DNA from: JACPDH01 sp041671505
GTDB lineage: Bacteria > Acidobacteriota > Thermoanaerobaculia > Gp7-AA8
Reading direction: 5' to 3'
NCBI GenBank assembly: GCA_041671505.1
Contig: JBAZBK010000002.1
Location: 62,001 to 126,000, forward strand
Length of the DNA: 64,000 nucleotides
In this document: piece by piece, positions 53,657-62,886 of the stretch
How positions within the stretch are numbered: the stretch's first letter is position 1
Layout: the number at the start of each line of letters is the position of its first letter
Program-made: the position numbers and the translations under genes
The notes under the pieces: model-generated
Seen by the model: only the letters and a program-made list of their open reading frames with translations
Told to the model about the DNA's origin: nothing
The model's database searches: none

Positions 53657-55848
53657 TTCGTTTCATTCTCCGCGGGTCCGCCATCTTCAACGTAAACCCC
53701 TTCCGGCGCGCGCAGGCGGCCGCCTTTCTTCAGAGAAACCGAGAGCTCGCGCCAGCCCGCCTTACCGTCACCCGTCCGGTAGATCAAGAGCGACTGGTTG
53801 CGAAGATCATCGGCGATCGTTTTCCAGATCGGCCCCGCACGCTCGATCGAATCGAGCTCGAACGCAATCCCCCCGGAGCTCCGCGCCAGGATACCCAGCC
53901 TCTGCTGCGCAAGCTGCTCGGGTGGTGGAGCCGTCGCTACATTGCGTAGCCGCGACGCGTAGGTGACGGGATTGAGCGCCACGAAATAGATCGGGACTGC
54001 GCTCCGCTTCGCGACTTCGCGCGCGTCACTCAGTGAAAAGGTGCTCACGTTGTCGACTCCGTCGGAAAGGACGACGATCGCGCGGCGCGAGCCGCTCGAC
54101 TGGAGCTGGAGGGTCGCGGTGATCAGAGCGTCGTACAGCGCCGTCGCGCCGCGAACGTGCAGGTTCTGGATCGCGCGCTCGATCGGCTCGCGATCGCTCG
54201 TCGGCCAGATCGCAACACGTGCCGTCGTGTCGAACGCAACGACTGTGACTCGAGCTCTCTCCCCGAGCCCGTTTTCGACGAACTGCAGCGCAGCCTCCTC
54301 GAGATCGAGAACGTCTTTCCTCATGCTTGTCGACATGTCGAGAAGCAACGCGACCTCGAGCGGCGCCTCCGACGCCGGAATCACGCGGTCGACCGGCCGC
54401 ACGACGCCCGCTTCCTTCACGACGAATTCCCCTGCCTTCAGCTCCCGACTCGCGGCGTAAACCGGAAGTTCGACGAGGTGCACCCCCGTGTCGAGAAGCA
54501 GGTCGCCAGTGTTGAAGAGCCGGACATCTTCCCGTTCCTGTCCGTCGTCGAGTCGGACGACGGCGCGTAGCAAGCCGAACGACGCCCCGTCTGCGTCGAT
54601 CATCGCGTGCCACGGGGGCGCCTCGAGTCGCGCAAGGACCGATCCGTTCCATTCGATTACGGCCTCGTCGACGGTTCGGCCGCGGGGCACCCGCAGCATG
54701 AGCTCGACGTCGGCCGCGCCGGAGAGCGTCTCCCCTGCCGGCTCGACGATCTGGATCCCAAACGCTCCGCTCCCATCGTTCACGACGACACTCGCGGAGC
54801 GGACAATGTCTCCCTTCTTGTCACGCGCGGAGATCTCGAGCAGTCGCCGTGTCGGGATCCGGCCGAACTGCAGCTGCGCGGCAAACGGCGAGTTGCGCCC
54901 CGTCGCGACGAGGCGTCCGTCGAGGCGGTACTCCACGCTCGCGGCGCGCGCCTCGTTCCATTTCGGCTGGATCGTCCGGAGCCCCGCGACGATCGATCCG
55001 GGAGGGCCGAGTCCGATGACCGGAGACGCAGCCTCGGCGCTTCTCGCGAGCGCCGCATGCGCGACCTCGCGCTCCGGCCCCGAATCGGGAGCCAGGTCGA
55101 GCGCGGCGCGGAAAGCCGCGGTCGAGTCGAGCGTCCTTCCTCCGGCGAGCCTCGACTCGCCGAGAGTCATCCACGCCTCGAAGCGAACGCGATTCGTCGC
55201 GCCACTCGTCGCAAGCGCAACGAGCGGCGTCTCATCCAGCGGCGCGCCATCCATTCGTGCGCCTAACCAGGCGAGCCAGATCGTCGCGAGCTCGCTCGCC
55301 TCCCTGTTCTCCGAAGCTCGCAGCGCGAGGAGGCGCGTCCGTCCGAGCGTGGCGTCGCCGAGAGCGAGAGTCGCGAGACACTCCTCGCGCGCTGCTCCGG
55401 TCGCGTCGCCGGCCGCTCGCGCGCGATACGCGCTCTCGATGTACTGCGACGCGCCATCGACGAGCGTGAGCATCTCGCGGAACGAAGACGTGTCGGGAGG
55501 GACAGCCCAGCGAACGACCGGCCTGCCGCCGGGATCGAGCACGGCGAGCGTCGCCACGGCGTCGTCGCTCTTCACGTTCACGTAGACGACGCGCGCAAGG
55601 CGGCGCTGGATCGCCGGATGCTTAACCGCCGCCTCGAGCATGCGGCACGGATCGGGCGCCTTCTTCGAAGGAGGACATCGATCGGCACCGGAGAAGAGTA
55701 CGATCGGCTTTGATTCGCGTGTCGCGCGCTCGACCGCGGAGACGACTGCCGCGCTGCGCGCCGGAGACTCGGGTGAGGCCGGGCCTCCCATCGCGCAGGG
55801 CGCGAAGCCGAGGAGTATGGCGAGCGCAGGGGCCAAGCCGCGAGTCAT
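53653..55848 (-). CDS. VWA protein with thioredoxin-like N-terminus
   Basis: The 731-residue protein has a signal peptide (about 1-20). Residues 35-120 resemble a thioredoxin fold (KPIVLFSGADRCPPSKKA), but the usual CxxC is CPPS, so there is no dithiol. After a helical region, a beta-rich part leads to a VWA domain at about 490-680 with an intact MIDAS, LLLDMSTSMRKD. Further motifs are TALYDALI and VVLSDGVDNVS. The gene is in an operon with the second VWA gene. Proteins of this kind act in the periplasm or outside the cell. Confidence 0.8.
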   Translation of the reverse strand: MTRGLAPALAILLGFAPCAMGGPASPESPARSAAVVSAVERATRESKPIVLFSGADRCPPSKKAPDPCRMLEAAVKHPAIQRRLARVVYVNVKSDDAVATLAVLDPGGRPVVRWAVPPDTSSFREMLTLVDGASQYIESAYRARAAGDATGAAREECLATLALGDATLGRTRLLALRASENREASELATIWLAWLGARMDGAPLDETPLVALATSGATNRVRFEAWMTLGESRLAGGRTLDSTAAFRAALDLAPDSGPEREVAHAALARSAEAASPVIGLGPPGSIVAGLRTIQPKWNEARAASVEYRLDGRLVATGRNSPFAAQLQFGRIPTRRLLEISARDKKGDIVRSASVVVNDGSGAFGIQIVEPAGETLSGAADVELMLRVPRGRTVDEAVIEWNGSVLARLEAPPWHAMIDADGASFGLLRAVVRLDDGQEREDVRLFNTGDLLLDTGVHLVELPVYAASRELKAGEFVVKEAGVVRPVDRVIPASEAPLEVALLLDMSTSMRKDVLDLEEAALQFVENGLGERARVTVVAFDTTARVAIWPTSDREPIERAIQNLHVRGATALYDALITATLQLQSSGSRRAIVVLSDGVDNVSTFSLSDAREVAKRSAVPIYFVALNPVTYASRLRNVATAPPPEQLAQQRLGILARSSGGIAFELDSIERAGPIWKTIADDLRNQSLLIYRTGDGKAGWRELSVSLKKGGRLRAPEGVYVEDGGPAENETK

Positions 55849-55864
55849 GGCGACGTGAACAGTA

Positions 55865-55957
55865 TCAGAGCAACAAGAAGCGCGTCAGTGCGCACGCGAA
55901 GGCGAGAAGCGCGCCGCCCCAGAACGTGGCGACGACGATCTCGATCAGGATTTCCAC
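55865..55957 (-). CDS. Possible 30-residue membrane peptide
   Basis: A GTG at 55957 overlaps the end of the APC gene and opens a 30-residue frame, EILIEIVVATFWGGALLAFA then CALTRFLLL, made almost wholly of one membrane helix. GAGG lies four bases before the GTG. The arrangement (overlap, SD, hydrophobic product) is what coupled small membrane proteins show, but chance cannot be excluded. Confidence 0.35.
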   Translation of the reverse strand: MEILIEIVVATFWGGALLAFACALTRFLLL

Positions 55958-57261
55958 GGCGCCTCGCGTCGCATCATCACGTAGACCGGCACGCTGCCGA
56001 GGAGGAGGAGCATGCCCCAGTAGACGGCGTCCTTCCCTGCCCCGCCGACGGCCCAGAGCGAGTAGGCGAATGCGAGCCCGCCGACGACGAGGATGCCGGC
56101 GGGGATGCGCTTCGTCGCGCTCCGCTCGCGAGCGAGCACGAGCAGCGCCATGCTACTGAAGACGTAGGGCACGAGCGTCATCAGCGTCGCGAGGAGGATG
56201 AGGAAGGTGAACATCGCGACGAGGCCGCGGGTGTAGTTCATCAGGACGATCACCGTGACGATCGCGCTCGTCGAGACGAGCGCGAGAGCGGGAGTGCCGT
56301 TCTTCGAGAGGCGTCCGAACGCCGGAGGCGCGAGGCCGTCGCGCGCGGCGGCGACCGGCATCTGTCCCTGCATCAGGATCCAGCCGTTCAGCGCGCCGAG
56401 TGTCGAGATCACGGCGCCGGCGGCGATGAGATAGGCGGCCCAGTCGCCGAGCAGAAGGCGCGCCGCGTCGGCGAAGGGGGCGGTCGACGTCGCGAGCACG
56501 TCGCGCGGGATGACGCCGAGCACCGCGGTGCTGCTCGCGATGTAGATCACCGCGGCGAAGAGCGTCCCGGCGATCGTCGCACGCGGAATCGTCCGCTCCG
56601 GATTCTCGACATCGTCCGCGGGAACGGTCGCCGACTCGAGGCCGAGGAATGCCCAGAGCGTCAGCGCCGCCGCCGCGGAGAAGGCAGCGAGGAGAGGCTC
56701 GCCGCTCGGGTTGAACGGCGTGAACTGCGAGGGCTGGAGCCGCGCGAGGCCGATCGCCGCGACGACGAGGAGTGGAAGCGCCTTGAGCAGCGTCGTGACG
56801 AGCTGCACCGCGCCCGCAACGCGCACGCCTGCGACATTCACAGCCGTGAGGATCCAGATGAGCGTGACCGTCACGACCGCGGCGAGCGCGTTGCTCTTCC
56901 CGGGCGCCGCCCAGAAGACCGTAAGGTAGCCGGTGAAGGCCGTCGCGATCGCCGCGTTCGAGGTCCAGATGGAGAGCCAGTAACCCCATCCGACGAGGAA
57001 ACCGATGAAGTCGCCGAAGCCGGCGCGCGCGTAGGTGTACGGGCCCCCCGCGCCGCTGACCATCGTCGCGAGGCGCGCGAAGACGAGCGCAAGGAGCACC
57101 GATCCAGCCGCCGTAAAGAGCCACGCGACGATGCTGAGCGCTCCGTACCGTGCGAGCGACGACGGCAGCAGGAAAACTCCCGAGCCGATCATGTTCCCGA
57201 CGACGAGCGCCGTCGTCATCCAGAAGCCGAGTTTCGGGCGCGCTGAAGTGGTGTCACTCAT
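55945..57261 (-). CDS. APC superfamily amino acid permease
   Basis: ATG 57261 is the start that begins at the family's first helix; longer frames run into a repeat. The 438-residue protein has twelve helices with the APC signature LVVGNMIGSGVFLLPSSLAR and GAGGPYTYARAGFGDFIGFL, then ALTLWAFLGLESATVPADDV, the conserved consensus. It resembles the basic amino acid/polyamine antiporter group such as AdiC or YjeH. The substrate cannot be fixed from sequence. Confidence 0.9.
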   Translation of the reverse strand: MSDTTSARPKLGFWMTTALVVGNMIGSGVFLLPSSLARYGALSIVAWLFTAAGSVLLALVFARLATMVSGAGGPYTYARAGFGDFIGFLVGWGYWLSIWTSNAAIATAFTGYLTVFWAAPGKSNALAAVVTVTLIWILTAVNVAGVRVAGAVQLVTTLLKALPLLVVAAIGLARLQPSQFTPFNPSGEPLLAAFSAAAALTLWAFLGLESATVPADDVENPERTIPRATIAGTLFAAVIYIASSTAVLGVIPRDVLATSTAPFADAARLLLGDWAAYLIAAGAVISTLGALNGWILMQGQMPVAAARDGLAPPAFGRLSKNGTPALALVSTSAIVTVIVLMNYTRGLVAMFTFLILLATLMTLVPYVFSSMALLVLARERSATKRIPAGILVVGGLAFAYSLWAVGGAGKDAVYWGMLLLLGSVPVYVMMRREAPWKS

Positions 57262-57296
57262 CGCTCTCGACATTATGCCCGCCGCTGAAGGGGAAA

Positions 57297-57700
57297 GTGC
57301 TGAGTTCTGAGTGCTGAGTGTTGGGTGTTGGGTGCTGCGCGCTTCGTGCCGAGGAGTGCCAATCACACGAAGGAAGATCTGTGCGTAACGACGGCCGCGG
57401 AAGCGGCCGTTTCTAATCAGCCCCGCCCGTAAGGGCGGGGAAGCGCGATCGGGAAAATCATTCGGCGCCGCGCCAGCGGCGCCATTCTGATATGCAGGCT
57501 GCGTTCGACGACGCCGCGCTTACGCGCGAGGCAATTAGACGTCGCCGCTGACGCGGCTCGGAATGAACTGACAAACGCACGAACCCCGCCCTCACGGGCG
57601 GGGCCAATTAGAAACGGCCGCTTCCGCGGCCGACATCACTGACAAGTCGCCAAATCATTGATTCACAATCGAGCACTCAGCACTCAGCACTCAGCACTTC
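57297..57700. repeat. Outer inverted array of the CTGAGTG word around a hairpin cluster
   Basis: The left arm near 57297-57340 is a degenerate tandem of GTGCTGAGT-like words. The right arm 57671-57700 is a clean tandem of GCACTCA units, its inverse. Together they bracket the nested hairpin cluster listed separately. The position is between the LRR gene stop and the APC gene start. Confidence 0.7.
57392..57632. repeat. Nested hairpin cluster (six or more palindromes)
   Basis: Arms 57392-57417 and 57607-57632 are a perfect 26-base inverted repeat, and each arm is itself a CGGCCGC-GGAA-GCGGCCG hairpin. Inside are CCCCGCCC-GTAA-GGGCGGGG (57421-57440), GGCGCCGC-GCCA-GCGGCGCC (57464-57483), CGCGC-TTAC-GCGCG, GCCGC-TGAC-GCGGC, and CCCCGCCC-TCAC-GGGCGGGG (57584-57603), most followed by AATTAG-like linkers. 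The pattern is far beyond a simple terminator. Confidence 0.8.
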
Positions 57701-57704
57701 CGCC

Positions 57705-60700
57705 TCACTCGATCCTCAACAGCGTATCCCCCGTGCCGTTGTCGGTCGAGGTGGCGTAGACGAGGACGCCGCCGGTTCCAGCGATGACCTCGATCTTTAC
57801 CTGCACGTTGTCGAGGTCTCCGAAATCGGCCTCCCGGGTGGCAGCCCCGAGGATCTCGCTGACGATCGCGTTCAGCTGACGGAACTCGTGAGGCGCGAGG
57901 GGATACGACTTCGCCGCGGTCGCGCCCCCGGCCGCGAGCTGGCGCCCGTCGAAGAGCAGGATCGAGACGCGAACGGTGACGCTCTCGCCTTCCGTTTCGA
58001 CGAGCCCGACGTTCGTCCGGAAGGTTCCGGGCCGCGCCGCGTTCGTCGTCGCCGCCGTCGAGTCCTTCACCGCGCCGAAGACCTTCGCCTGCCCGAGCCG
58101 GAGCGCGTCGCTCCGCGTCATCACCGGCACGCCGGTGCCGAAGGTCTGCGTCGTCCCCTGCACGGTCGTGTAGGTGCGGCTCGACATCGTGAAGCTGCCG
58201 TCCGACGATGTCAGCACGACGTGGCCGAGCGACGGTGCGGTCGCGCCGAAGAACGAGACCACCACGTCGTCGAGCGCGAGCGTGCGGCCAGGCTCGATCG
58301 AGAGCGGCTTCTCGAAGGTCGTCACGGTCGGCGTCTGTTGGTAGTAGCGCAACGTGCCGGCCGCGGTCACGGAGCCGGGATTCGCGATGGAGATGTCGGT
58401 GCGGAAGTAGGTCTGGTTGCGCCCTGGCGCAGAACCGGCGACCGGAATCACCTGCTGCTCGGTGCCGCTCCGCCCGAAGAAGCGATTCCAGTCGGCGACG
58501 GCCCAGGTGTCGCCGCTCGAGCGATCGACCGGTGTGGCGTACCAGACGATCGCCCCGTCACCAAGGTTCGCGACGCGTGTGCTGACTGTCCCCTCGGGGA
58601 CCGATACCTGTCCGATGATCGCGGGAGCGAAGGCGTTGACCGGCAGCGCGGAGAGCATGCCGAGCGTCTGGCCGCCGGCGCCGAGAAACGTCACGTCGGC
58701 GGTCGTCGGAGTGCCGGACACCTCCTGCACGTAGACGTTCGTGTGGCTCGTCGCGCTCTTCCGGAGCCCGGTGATCATCGACGTCTCCCCTTTCGCGATC
58801 GCGCGATTCGTCCGGAAGACGGGGATGGCGGAGCCGTAGGTCCCCGCGGGATTGCTCTTATTGAAGACGCTCGCGTTCACGCCTAACTGCGGCACGGCCG
58901 AGCTCCGCACGTGGAGCGCGCCGATCTGCTCGCTCTTCCCGAAGACCGTGTTGACGATGTCGGCGAGGTTGAGCGACTGCCCGCTCGAGACCGGCTGCGA
59001 CGCCGAGATCGACGTCGTGCCGGAGAGGTAGTAGAGCTTGAGGTCGGGAGCCGCCGAGCCGGAGAGCGCGTTTCCGATGGAGATGTCCGAGATGAAGACG
59101 CCGACGCTGCCGGTGATGTTGCCGACGCCGGGAATGACGAGACCGAGCTCGCCGGGAAGAATCGCGGGAATACCCGAAGACGTCAGGGGCGGCTGCACGG
59201 TGTCGCCGACGGCGACCGGAGCAGCGAGCGACGGGAGCCCCGCGAAGGGGGCTCGCCCCGACGAACCGTTGCGGGCGAGATAGACAAACGAGAGCGTCGC
59301 GGAAAGCGTGCCGGAGAGCGACGACGCGTCGGGGCGCTTTGCGCGGTCGATGGTGAACCCCGCAGTCACCTCGGCGCCGGGCGCGATCGTGATCACCGCG
59401 GGATCGGGGACGATCCAGCCGACGTCGGCGGAGAGCAGACCGATCGCGGGAGCGGTTCCGATGTTGCGGAACTTCACGCTTCCCGAAGGGTTCGTGTTCG
59501 CGGGGGCAGCGACGTCGACGCGCGTGGCCGACACGACGACGAGCGGGTCGCCGGTCGACGGTGGCGCCGACGCGAGCAGGAGACCGGGACGACGAGATTC
59601 GACGGCACCCCGGCGCCGGACGGGATCGACGAGCCTCGCACGCCGATCGCAATACCCTGCGGAAGCGAGGTGATCGTCACTCGCTGTGACGCGCCGGCGG
59701 CGAGGGTGAACGACGAGGGAGACTGCGTGAAGAAGGTCCCGTTCTGCGCGAGGGTCACGGTCGTGTCGCGCTGGCCGACGTTGCTCAGCGTGTAGCCGGT
59801 CGTCGCAGTGGCGACTCCATCGGCCTGAACGGTGAGCGGCTGCGGCGCGACCGTCATCACGACGGACGCGGCCGACGCGAGTGTCGTCGCGGAAACGAGT
59901 TGTGTCGTCGCCGATACGATCGTGTTCTTCTGGACGCCGCCTCCGTAGGTGACGGTCGAGAGCCGGAAGTAATGGGTCGTCGACGGAGGGAGCCCGCTCA
60001 CCTGCGCGGAGCTCGCCGCCTTGTTCGGCGTCGTCGTCGCGACGCCGAACGGCCCGTTCGGCGAGGTCGCGACCTCGATCTGATATCCGCCCGCGTTGGC
60101 CTGGTAGGCGATCGGTGTCCAGTCGACGCGGATCGACGTCGGAGAGATCGCAGTCGCGGAGACTCCCGTCGGAGGCACGGTCTGCAGGGTCGTGAACGAC
60201 TCCTTCCCGATCTGCTTCGACTCGAGGAAAGCCACGAGAGCCGCGTCCGACGACGTGAGTCCGTTGTACTGGAGATCGAGCCCCGCATCGTCGAGCAGAT
60301 TCACGAGATTGCCGAGCGCCGACGGGATCTCCCCGGTAAACGCGTTGTTCGCGAGCGACAGCTCCTCGAGTCGCGTCAGCGTGCCGAGCACCGAGGGAAT
60401 CGGCCCGGAGAGTCGATTCCCGTCGATGTAGAGGAACTGCAACGCCGGAAAGCCCGCGAGGAATGCGGGGAACGGCCCGCCGATCTCGGTGTTCCAGATC
60501 CGGAACTCCCGCATCGCAGTCAGCTTGCCGAGCTCGGGCGGCATCGTTCCCGTCAGGGCGTTGCCGCCCAGCAGGAGCGACTCGAGCTTCGTGAGGTTGC
60601 CGATCTCGGGAGGAATCGGCCCGGTGAATCGATTCTCGTAGAGGTTGAGCACCGTCAGATTTGTGAGCCGCACGAGCCACGACGGAATCTCCCCGGTCAA

Positions 60701-61453
60701 GTTGTTCTGGCGCACGATGAGCCACTCGAGATTGGCGAGATTCCCGAGCTCCTCGGGCAGGGTGCCAGTCAGGTTGTTGCCTCCGACTCTCAGGCGCCGC
60801 AGCGACGTCATGCCGCCGTACGCAGGCGGAATCGTGCCGTTGATCCCGCTGTCGAAAACCGTGAGATCCTCGAGATTCTTGAGCGCGGCGAGCTCGGGTG
60901 GGAGTGTCCCGCCGAGTCTCGGGTTGGTATGGACGTGGAGCGTGATGAGCAGTGAGAGCTGTCCGAGCGCCGACGGAATCCCACCCGTCAAGTCGTTCAT
61001 GTCGAGTACCAGGCTTCGGAGTGTCGAGGTGCTTCCGAGCTCGGTTGGGATCGCCCCGGTAATCTGATTCTGACCGAGATTCAAGGTCCTGAGCGGCAGG
61101 TTCGCCAGCGCCTTCGGGATCGTTCCATTCAGCGCATTTCCCTGGAGATAGAGCTCCTCGAGCTTCGTGAGCTGGGCGAGCTCCACCGGAAGTGGGCCCG
61201 TGACGTTGTTTGCACGAAGATCGAGGATCGCGACGAAGTTCGGCGACTGATTGCAGAACACCCCGAACCAGCTGCATTCGGTTCCCGGAGCGCCGAGCCA
61301 GCCCGATTTGTTCGCCCAGTTCGGGCCTCCGGTCTTGTTGTAGATCGCGATGAGCGCGTCCCGCTCGCTCACAGGAATCGCCGCGTGAAGCGATGGTGCG
61401 CCCGCGAGCAGCACGAGCAAGAGCAGACCGATCACCGGCGCGCGAGACGTCAT
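57705..61453 (-). CDS. Secreted leucine-rich-repeat surface protein, interrupted by a frameshift
   Basis: ATG 61453 follows GGAGGGCCCC and a signal peptide (LLLLVLLAGAPSLHA). The N-terminal part has a plant-type LRR cap (GGPNWANKSGW...WFGVFCN) and about 17 leucine-rich repeats of the form LTGxIPxxLGxLxxL, then a fibronectin-III-like domain and beta-sandwich repeats. Near 59585 the frame shifts by one base: the N-terminal frame ends soon after, and a second frame continues from LLLASAPPSTGDPLVVVSA to the stop at 57705. Read together this is about 1250 residues. Either it is a real pseudogene or a sequencing error. The role is probably adhesion. Confidence 0.85.
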
Positions 61454-61539
61454 GGGGCCCTCCGTTGAACTTCGGTGGGACGACGGTACGCCCGGAAGGG
61501 GTAGAAGACCAGCAGCTTTGGATGGAGACAGCAGCATTC

Positions 61540-61680
61540 TTGGTTGTTAGTTGTCCGACTGGCGTGGCTTGCCCGCGGGACCTGGCGTTCCAGGCCAATT
61601 AGACGGGAAGCGGTTCGCTGCCAGCGGCGGCGATGCATGCTCCGTCCAATGTCGCTGCCTGTCTAACAACTAACAACCAA
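61540..61680. repeat. Perfect 15-base inverted repeat of a GTTGTTAG word
   Basis: TTGGTTGTTAGTTGT (61540-61554) and ACAACTAACAACCAA (61666-61680) are perfect inverses. The right arm continues as AAACCAACAAC up to the SPASM gene stop. Between them are CCTGGCGTTCCAGG and other short hairpins with an AATTAGAC word that is also seen in the 57.4-57.6 kb cluster. Confidence 0.75.
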
Positions 61681-61691
61681 AAACCAACAAC

Positions 61692-62627
61692 TCACTTGTA
61701 GCGCAGGTCGATCACTTTCCGCACGAGGTCCTTCGCGCCGTCGGGGAGGTTCTGGACGGTCGACAGGAGCGAGTTGAAGGCGGGAGCTTCGCCGCCGTGC
61801 TTGAAGCACTCGGCGCAGCGCGGCAACTCGGAGAGATCGTTCTTCGCAAACGCTTCGTGCATCTTCGCGAAGCGCTCACTCGCGATCATCTCCTCGAGGC
61901 TCTGCGTCTTGAGGTCGCCGAAGATCTGGTCGCCGTGCGCGTCGTAGCAGCAGTGCGTGACGCGCCCGTCGGCAAAGACGACGAGCCAGGTGAAGAAGCC
62001 TCCCTGCATGCATCCGAGGAACTTGCCGTGCAGGTCGGTCTCCTCGTTGACGTCGAGCGCCTCGCAGGTCTTCTCGATGACGCGCGCGTTGGAGTACTTC
62101 TTCAGCTCGAAGAGCTGCTTGAAATCAGCGACCGTCTCTTCGGTCGTCAGGCGCGAGCGCATCTTCTGCAGCTCGATTTGAAGCGAATGCCCCTTCGCCT
62201 GCTCGAGGAACGCCTTCGTCAGGTCGACGAGCTTGTTGAAGTCTCCGCCTGTCCGCAGCTGGGGATAGACGTCGGGATTGACCGAATCGATGCAGATTCG
62301 AAGCCGCTTGAGCGGCGTCGAGAGAAGTCGCTTGCCGATCTCGTCGGTGAGCACGAGGCCGTTCGTCGACACGCTCGCCTCGGGGAAGAGCCTGATCGCG
62401 TCGTCGATGCGCGAGTAAAGGAGCGGCTCCCCCATCTCGTGAAGCCACTTGAGCTTGAGGCCCAGGCCATGGATCTCGCGCTCCGCCTTTTCGACGAGCC
62501 ACCACTCCATGTCCTCGTACGGACGGCGAAGCACCGGCAGCGGGCACATCCCGCAGCGCAGGTTGCACTTCGACGTCAGCTCGAGGCCGACCTTGATCCG
62601 GCGCTTGTTCAGTTTGACGGGCTTCAT
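61692..62627 (-). CDS. Radical SAM protein with SPASM-like C-terminus
   Basis: ATG 62627 starts at MKPVKLNKRRIKVGLELTSK. The 311-residue protein has the radical SAM cluster CNLRCGMC (Cys21, Cys25, Cys28), the strand LRICIDSVNPDVY and a C-terminal cysteine region: CMQGG, CCYDAHGDQIFGDL and CAEC, as in SPASM auxiliary-cluster domains. Such enzymes modify peptides or other substrates. No precursor peptide is obvious next to it; the neighbours are unrelated. A role in tungsten- or molybdenum-type cofactor work is also possible. Confidence 0.85.
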   Translation of the reverse strand: MKPVKLNKRRIKVGLELTSKCNLRCGMCPLPVLRRPYEDMEWWLVEKAEREIHGLGLKLKWLHEMGEPLLYSRIDDAIRLFPEASVSTNGLVLTDEIGKRLLSTPLKRLRICIDSVNPDVYPQLRTGGDFNKLVDLTKAFLEQAKGHSLQIELQKMRSRLTTEETVADFKQLFELKKYSNARVIEKTCEALDVNEETDLHGKFLGCMQGGFFTWLVVFADGRVTHCCYDAHGDQIFGDLKTQSLEEMIASERFAKMHEAFAKNDLSELPRCAECFKHGGEAPAFNSLLSTVQNLPDGAKDLVRKVIDLRYK

Positions 62628-62744
62628 CTGGGTGGGCGCAACAGGGAGAGAAGCCGAGGCATTTCGGATGGGTGTCGAGGGAGAAGAGTCAAAAGCCGGG
62701 CACGGGCGCATTCTCGGGAGGCGACGAAAAGACGAGAGTCAAAA

Positions 62745-62851
62745 CCCGGGCTCGGGATCGGGATCGGGATCGGGCTCGGAGAGGCCTGGCGAGAGGTCGT
62801 GCGAGCATCGCAAACCTCCGGTGCTTTTCCCGAGCCCGATCCCGAGCCCGG
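62745..62851. repeat. Inverted array of CGGGATCGGG words
   Basis: The left arm 62745-62779 is a tandem of TCGGGA units (ending CGGGCTCGG) and the right arm 62829-62851 is its inverse (CCCGAGCCCGATCCCGAGCC). They pair over about 22 bases around 49 bases. It lies between the SDR stop and the radical SAM gene, in a mRNA 3' position for the SDR gene. Confidence 0.75.
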
Positions 62852-62886
62852 CCTTTCGTTTCCCTCGCGCATGAAACTCAGCAGCC

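Noticed and set aside
57392..57632. CRISPR array
   Set aside because: The repeats are palindromes of different sequence with short linkers, not identical direct repeats with unique spacers; no cas genes.
61692..62627. RiPP biosynthesis cluster around the radical SAM/SPASM gene
   Set aside because: No precursor peptide, export or peptidase gene lies next to it, so a RiPP role is not supported.
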